From NCBI GenBank assembly GCA_947454705.1, contig CANGKZ010000009.1, positions 1 through 64,000 on the forward strand: a stretch of DNA of 64,000 nt, read 5' to 3'. Position numbers and translations under genes: made by a program. How positions within the stretch are numbered: position 1 is the stretch's first letter; each line of letters begins with the position of its first letter. Positions 60,372 to 64,000 of the stretch are shown in pieces. The notes beneath the pieces are model-generated. The model saw only the letters and a program-made list of their open reading frames with translations. It did no database searches and was not told the DNA's origin. The stretch is from Verrucomicrobiota bacterium. Its GTDB lineage: Bacteria; Verrucomicrobiota; Verrucomicrobiia; Limisphaerales; UBA9464.

Positions 60372-61877
60372 ATGGACAAAATCCTTCTGATCGATGATGA
60401 GGCGGACGTGCAATACTCGTTCCGGCGCATTTTCGACGCCCCGGACATAGAGCTTCACACCGCCTCGAGTGGCGAGGAGGGGCTGAGGCAGATCCCTGTC
60501 CTCCGGCCCGACCTGGTAATCACCGACCTGCGCATGGCCGGTCTCAACGGATTGGAGACCCTCAAGCGCATCCGCCAGCTCGATCCCAAGCTTCCCGTGC
60601 TGCTGATGACCGCGTACGGAACCACCCAAACCGCCATCGAGGCGATGAAACTGGGGGCGTACGATTATCTCCTCAAGCCGTTCGACGTGCCCAAGCTCAA
60701 GACGCTGGTGTACGCCGCGTTGAAGGCGGCGCGCGACATGCGACAGGCCGTCGTGGTACAGCCCACGCTCGAGGAGGCCGACTACGACGTCGGGGTCATC
60801 GGTCGAAGCGAGGCGATGCAGACCGTGTTTAAGCTCGTGGGACAGACCGCCGCGGCCGAGGCCACGGTCCTGATCACGGGCGAAAGCGGCACCGGTAAGG
60901 AACTGGTGGCGCGTGCGATCTACCATTACAGCCGGCGGGCGGATCGTCCGTTCCTGGCCATCAATTGCGCCGCCATTCCCGAGAATTTGCTGGAAAGCGA
61001 ATTGTTCGGTCATGAAAAGGGGGCCTTCACGGGCGCCACGCAGCAGCGCATTGGCAAGTTCGAGCAATGCCACGGCGGCACCCTGTTCCTCGATGAAATC
61101 GGCGACATGTCGCCGGCCACGCAGACCAAGATTCTTCGCGTGCTGCAGAACGGCACGCTCGAGCGCGTGGGTGGGAATGGCGTGATCCAGGTGGACGTCC
61201 GGGTCATCGCGGCCACCAACAAGCGACTCGAGGAGGCGGTCGCCAATCGCGAATTCCGCGAGGATTTGTTCTACCGGTTGAACGTGGTGCGCATCCAGTT
61301 GCCGCCGCTGCGGGAGCGTCGCGACGACATTCGCCACCTGGTGGATTATTTTCTGCGCAAGCTCGCCGGTCCGGGTGCGAAGCCGAAGCAGATTGGCCGG
61401 CCCGCATTGCAGGCGTTGGAAGCCTACCACTGGCCGGGCAATGTTCGCGAACTCGAGAACGCCATTCAACGCGCCATCGTGGTGTCGAAGGGGCAGGCCA
61501 TCCTGCCAGCGGATCTTCCGCCTGAAGTCATTCAGGGCGGCAGCATCCAGATGACCCCGTCGGGTTCGGGCACCGAGACCATTTCCGCGCCCGGGTCTGG
61601 TCCCGCCGCTTCCGCATCGGGTTCTGGAGCCGCCCGCACCGGTGCGACTTCGGTGGCCGCGGATCTCCCCGCGCTGGCGCAGGCGCTGTTCCGTCTGGCG
61701 AGGAATGATCCGAAGTTGAAGGTCATTCCCGCCGTGGAGCGCGAGCTGGTGATCGAAGCCCTGAAGGAAACGGCCGGGAATCAGGTCCGCGCTGCACGCC
61801 TGCTTGGCATCACGCGCGCTACCCTGCGCAAACGCGTCGAGAAATTCGGCATCAAGCAGGAGCTCGACGTTCGTTAG
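60372..61877 (+). CDS. NtrC-family sigma-54-dependent response regulator
   Basis: 501 residues. Receiver domain 1-120 with acidic pocket LLIDDEAD, phosphoacceptor Asp52 (LVITDLRM) and Lys102 (LLKPF). AAA+ domain ~145-370 with Walker A GESGTGKE (170-177), the sigma-54-binding GAFTGA (217-222) and Walker B GGTLFLDEIGDM. A Ser/Gly/Ala-rich linker follows (~400-435), then a Fis-type HTH (NQVRAARLLGITRATLRKRV). No histidine-kinase gene is adjacent, so the partner and target are unknown. It activates sigma-54 promoters. Confidence 0.95.
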   Translation: MDKILLIDDEADVQYSFRRIFDAPDIELHTASSGEEGLRQIPVLRPDLVITDLRMAGLNGLETLKRIRQLDPKLPVLLMTAYGTTQTAIEAMKLGAYDYLLKPFDVPKLKTLVYAALKAARDMRQAVVVQPTLEEADYDVGVIGRSEAMQTVFKLVGQTAAAEATVLITGESGTGKELVARAIYHYSRRADRPFLAINCAAIPENLLESELFGHEKGAFTGATQQRIGKFEQCHGGTLFLDEIGDMSPATQTKILRVLQNGTLERVGGNGVIQVDVRVIAATNKRLEEAVANREFREDLFYRLNVVRIQLPPLRERRDDIRHLVDYFLRKLAGPGAKPKQIGRPALQALEAYHWPGNVRELENAIQRAIVVSKGQAILPADLPPEVIQGGSIQMTPSGSGTETISAPGSGPAASASGSGAARTGATSVAADLPALAQALFRLARNDPKLKVIPAVERELVIEALKETAGNQVRAARLLGITRATLRKRVEKFGIKQELDVR

Positions 61878-61906
61878 CCGGGCCGCGCCTTTCGGCTCCC
61901 TTTTTC

Positions 61907-63346
61907 ATGCCCCTGCCGATTCTCAGCGTCGCCGAAATGCGGAACTGGGAGTCGGCCACCTGGGCCACAGGCATCACTCCGGAGGCGGTGATCGCCCGGG
62001 TGGGACGCGCTCTCGCCAACGCGCTGCTGGAGCGGTCTTCTCCCGGTGAACGGGTGCTGTTGCTCGCGGGCCGGGGGCACAACGGCGACGACGTCCGGGC
62101 CGCAGAACGCTGGCTCCAGGACCGGGAGGTCCGATTGATTTCCGTGATGGATCCCGACGCGGCCTGTGTCGCGATCGATGCCTTGGAGAATGAATCCGTT
62201 CCTTGGCGTCCCGACTGTTGCGTGGATGGATTGTTTGGAATCGGGCTCAACCGGGATCTCGACGCGCGATGGATCCGACTTCTCGAACGGGTGAACCAAT
62301 TTCGATGCCCCATCGCGTCGGTGGATGTTCCCTCGGGTTTGGACGCGGACACCGGACTCCCCCGGGGCGGAGCGGTGCGTGCCGACTTGACGTTTACCAT
62401 CGGCGCCCCGAAGTCCGGCCTGGTGGAGACGCACGCGGCGGAGTGGGTGGGACGGCTTGAGGTGCTCGACGACGTCGGCCTGCTCGATCCATCCGAAATG
62501 ATCAAAACCCCCGGCTGGGCCTCGACGGAATTGTCCTGGTCCCAGCGTTCCGATTTTGATGCGTTTCCGGGGCGGAGGAAGGTCAGCTCGCACAAGGGCA
62601 CCTACGGACACGTGGTGATTGCGGCGGGTTCGATGGGGTTTCACGGCGCGGCGGCTCTCGCGGCCCGCGGGGCGCAATCCATGAGGCCCGGGTTGGTCAC
62701 GGTGCTGACGCCGGAGGAGGCCTACCTGCCGATCGCCTCCCAGCTTGCATCGGTGATGGTGCGGCCGTGGCTCCCTGGAGGAACTCTTCCGGAGTCGGCC
62801 ACCGCCCTGGTGGTTGGGCCGGGATTGGCAGCATACGGGGTGCGGGAGCGTTTCGAATCCACGGTCGGTTCCTGGTGGTGTCAGTGGCCCGGGCCGATGG
62901 TGGTGGATGCTTCGGCGCTTGATTGGATCCGGTCGCTTCCCAGCCCGCCGGCGAACGCGTTGAGGGTGTTGACACCGCATCCCGGCGAGGCGGCGCGATG
63001 GCTCGGGTGCGACCCGGCCGAGGTCAATCGAAACCGGTCGCGAACGCTGCGCCGCATGGCGGATCGTGGCGAGTGGGTGGTGCTGAAGGGACACCAAACC
63101 CGATTGGGAACCCGCCAGGGGCCGATCTTGGTGAACTCCACCGGAAATCCCGGGCTTGCCCAGGGAGGCACTGGCGATGTCCTTGCCGGTGCCCTCGGAG
63201 GGTTGCTGGCCCAGCGCGCTTTGGCGACGAACCCGTCTGACGCGCTCGCCTACGGGGTGTGGGAACACGGCGCAGCGGCGGATCGACTCGAGGCGCGCCG
63301 ACGAAACTGGCGCGCAGAGGAATTGGCTTCGGAGCTCGGATCCTGA
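61907..63346 (+). CDS. nnrD: Bifunctional NAD(P)HX epimerase / ADP-dependent dehydratase
   Basis: 479 residues. The N-terminal ~205 residues are the epimerase (NnrE, YjeF_N): GRGHNGDDVRAAERWL, a conserved Asp in FGIGLNRDLDARW, SVDVPSGLDADTG. The C-terminal part (about 225-479) is the dehydratase (NnrD, YjeF_C/ribokinase fold) with KGTYGHVVIAAGSMGFHGAA, VLTPHPGEAARWLG, and GNPGLAQGGTGDVLAG, where Asp is catalytic. Together they repair hydrated NAD(P)H. Fusion of the two enzymes is usual in bacteria. Start at ATG 61907, 29 nt after the regulator gene. Confidence 0.94.
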   Translation: MPLPILSVAEMRNWESATWATGITPEAVIARVGRALANALLERSSPGERVLLLAGRGHNGDDVRAAERWLQDREVRLISVMDPDAACVAIDALENESVPWRPDCCVDGLFGIGLNRDLDARWIRLLERVNQFRCPIASVDVPSGLDADTGLPRGGAVRADLTFTIGAPKSGLVETHAAEWVGRLEVLDDVGLLDPSEMIKTPGWASTELSWSQRSDFDAFPGRRKVSSHKGTYGHVVIAAGSMGFHGAAALAARGAQSMRPGLVTVLTPEEAYLPIASQLASVMVRPWLPGGTLPESATALVVGPGLAAYGVRERFESTVGSWWCQWPGPMVVDASALDWIRSLPSPPANALRVLTPHPGEAARWLGCDPAEVNRNRSRTLRRMADRGEWVVLKGHQTRLGTRQGPILVNSTGNPGLAQGGTGDVLAGALGGLLAQRALATNPSDALAYGVWEHGAAADRLEARRRNWRAEELASELGS

Positions 63347-63449
63347 CGGGCCAGTCGGGGATATCCGAAACCAGGCCATAGTTTTTCGCCGGGGATCTCG
63401 CTCTTTGCTGTTCAATTCTTCATTTGCCGTGTTTCTTCGCCCTAGGAAC

Positions 63450-64000
63450 ATGGACCGAAGAATGAAGCTCTCCTTGGGTTTGGCATGGGTCGCCTTGATC
63501 GCAATGCCTTGGCGATTGTTGATTGCGGCACCGGTTTCCGCTCCTCCCGCCGTCTTCGACCAACGAGCACGCGCCGCGCACGGAGTACGCCCTTCGGCGG
63601 TGCAACTTCAGTACAGCATCGGAGAACCCACAGACGAAGAGCAGCTCTTCCTCGAGTACATCAATCGGGCCCGCGAAAACCCCACCGCCGAAGGCAAGCG
63701 TCTCGCGACCACGTCCGATCCTAAAATTCTCGAAGCGTTCCAGATCTATCAGGTCGATCTCGCGAAGCTGCAGACCGACCTGTCCACCAATCTTCCCGCT
63801 CCCCCGCTTTCGTTCGAACCCCATTTGATCGAGTCGGCGAGGGGACACTCCCTGTGGATGCTGAACAATGCATGGCAGGCTCACGAGGAGACCAACCCCG
63901 TCGGCGACCTGGATCACATCGTCAACACCACCTTCGATCGAATCCTTGCCGCAGGCTACGAGTACCGGTTCGCCGGTGAAAACGTGTACGCCTATTCCGA
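63450..64000 (+). CDS. Exported CAP (SCP/PR1)-domain protein, 3' end outside the window
   Basis: At least 183 residues from the ATG at 63450 (another in-frame ATG is at 63462). A signal peptide is visible (MKLSLGLAWVALIAMPWRLL, then IAAP). From ~50 on the frame reads TDEEQLFLEYINRARENPTA, then SFEPHLIESARGHSLWMLNN and AGYEYRFAGENVYAYS, which match CAP-domain proteins (conserved H in ARGHS, GENVY). It continues past base 64000. Such verrucomicrobial proteins are secreted, with roles not established. The gene had no stop codon in the window and could easily be overlooked. Confidence 0.8.
   Translation, partial: MDRRMKLSLGLAWVALIAMPWRLLIAAPVSAPPAVFDQRARAAHGVRPSAVQLQYSIGEPTDEEQLFLEYINRARENPTAEGKRLATTSDPKILEAFQIYQVDLAKLQTDLSTNLPAPPLSFEPHLIESARGHSLWMLNNAWQAHEETNPVGDLDHIVNTTFDRILAAGYEYRFAGENVYAYS

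Noticed and set aside
60105-61469. 454-residue minus-strand frame opposite the NtrC-type gene
   Set aside because: Shadow of the strong plus-strand gene, with no recognisable domain.
1-64000. tRNA and rRNA genes
   Set aside because: No cloverleaf with a GTTCGA-type T-loop and matching acceptor stem could be found by eye; a covariance-model search would settle it.

Overview
The window looks like a stretch of a Verrucomicrobiota chromosome, most likely the Pedosphaera/Limisphaera side of the phylum. This is inferred from gene content, not from a marker search. Supporting signs are a pseudopilin with an FTLIELL leader and a late DG motif, exported LamG and FG-GAP/VCBS proteins, an orphan CXXCH protein, a Rho with a very long glycine-rich N-terminus, outer-membrane genes and high G+C. 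The left and right edges are arbitrary; a CAP-domain gene is cut at the right end. I found no tRNA, rRNA, CRISPR or prophage.

Layout. 1-17 kb: an exported esterase/SMP-30 fusion, a rhodanese, a c-type haem protein, a LamG protein, a HEAT-like protein, a GH63-like glucosidase with a zinc-ribbon partner, then murA-prmC and a divergent gamma-carbonic-anhydrase-like gene. 17-18 kb: a tandem array of three ~211-bp repeats. 18-26 kb: uvrA, an MFS gene, cysK, sufT and rho. 26-33 kb: repeat-rich spacer, a MEKHLA protein, a UlaG-like hydrolase and a tightly coupled SDR-ROK-SIS-MetE-like operon. 33-35 kb: rplU-rpmA-obgE. 35-42 kb: a PQQ-type sugar dehydrogenase, a 1113-residue TPR/FG-GAP protein, a pseudopilin and a LURP-one-like protein. 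42-45 kb: a repeat-dense spacer, a GxxExxY gene between perfect 30-bp inverted repeats, and thrS. 45-52 kb: a sulfate-uptake operon (porin, sbp, M14-like amidohydrolase, cysT, cysW, cysA). 52-55 kb: a PQQ-like propeller, a cell-wall amidase and a cobalamin adenosyltransferase. 55-60 kb: zur, znuB, znuC and znuA next to cysteine-poor S18, L33 and DksA-like proteins. 60-64 kb: an NtrC-type regulator, NAD(P)HX repair enzyme and the truncated CAP gene.

The genes are mostly ordinary housekeeping and uptake functions. The unusual material is in the spacers, which carry several repeat families in more than one place: a TTGAAGGG-rich repeat, a repeat with a 39-bp core, hairpins around GGAGTGCGCCAGTCC, the 211-bp array, a 148-bp nested palindrome and an 8-bp microsatellite. 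Two loci look like discrete mobile units. One is a 540-bp cassette (42738-43277) with perfect 30-bp terminal inverted repeats around a PD-(D/E)XK-like GxxExxY gene, inserted in the leader of thrS. The other is a 241-bp MITE-like element (55645-55885) whose right end supplies the stop codon of zur. The zinc-uptake genes lying beside cysteine-poor ribosomal proteins and a one-cysteine DksA homologue suggest a zinc-sparing cluster.
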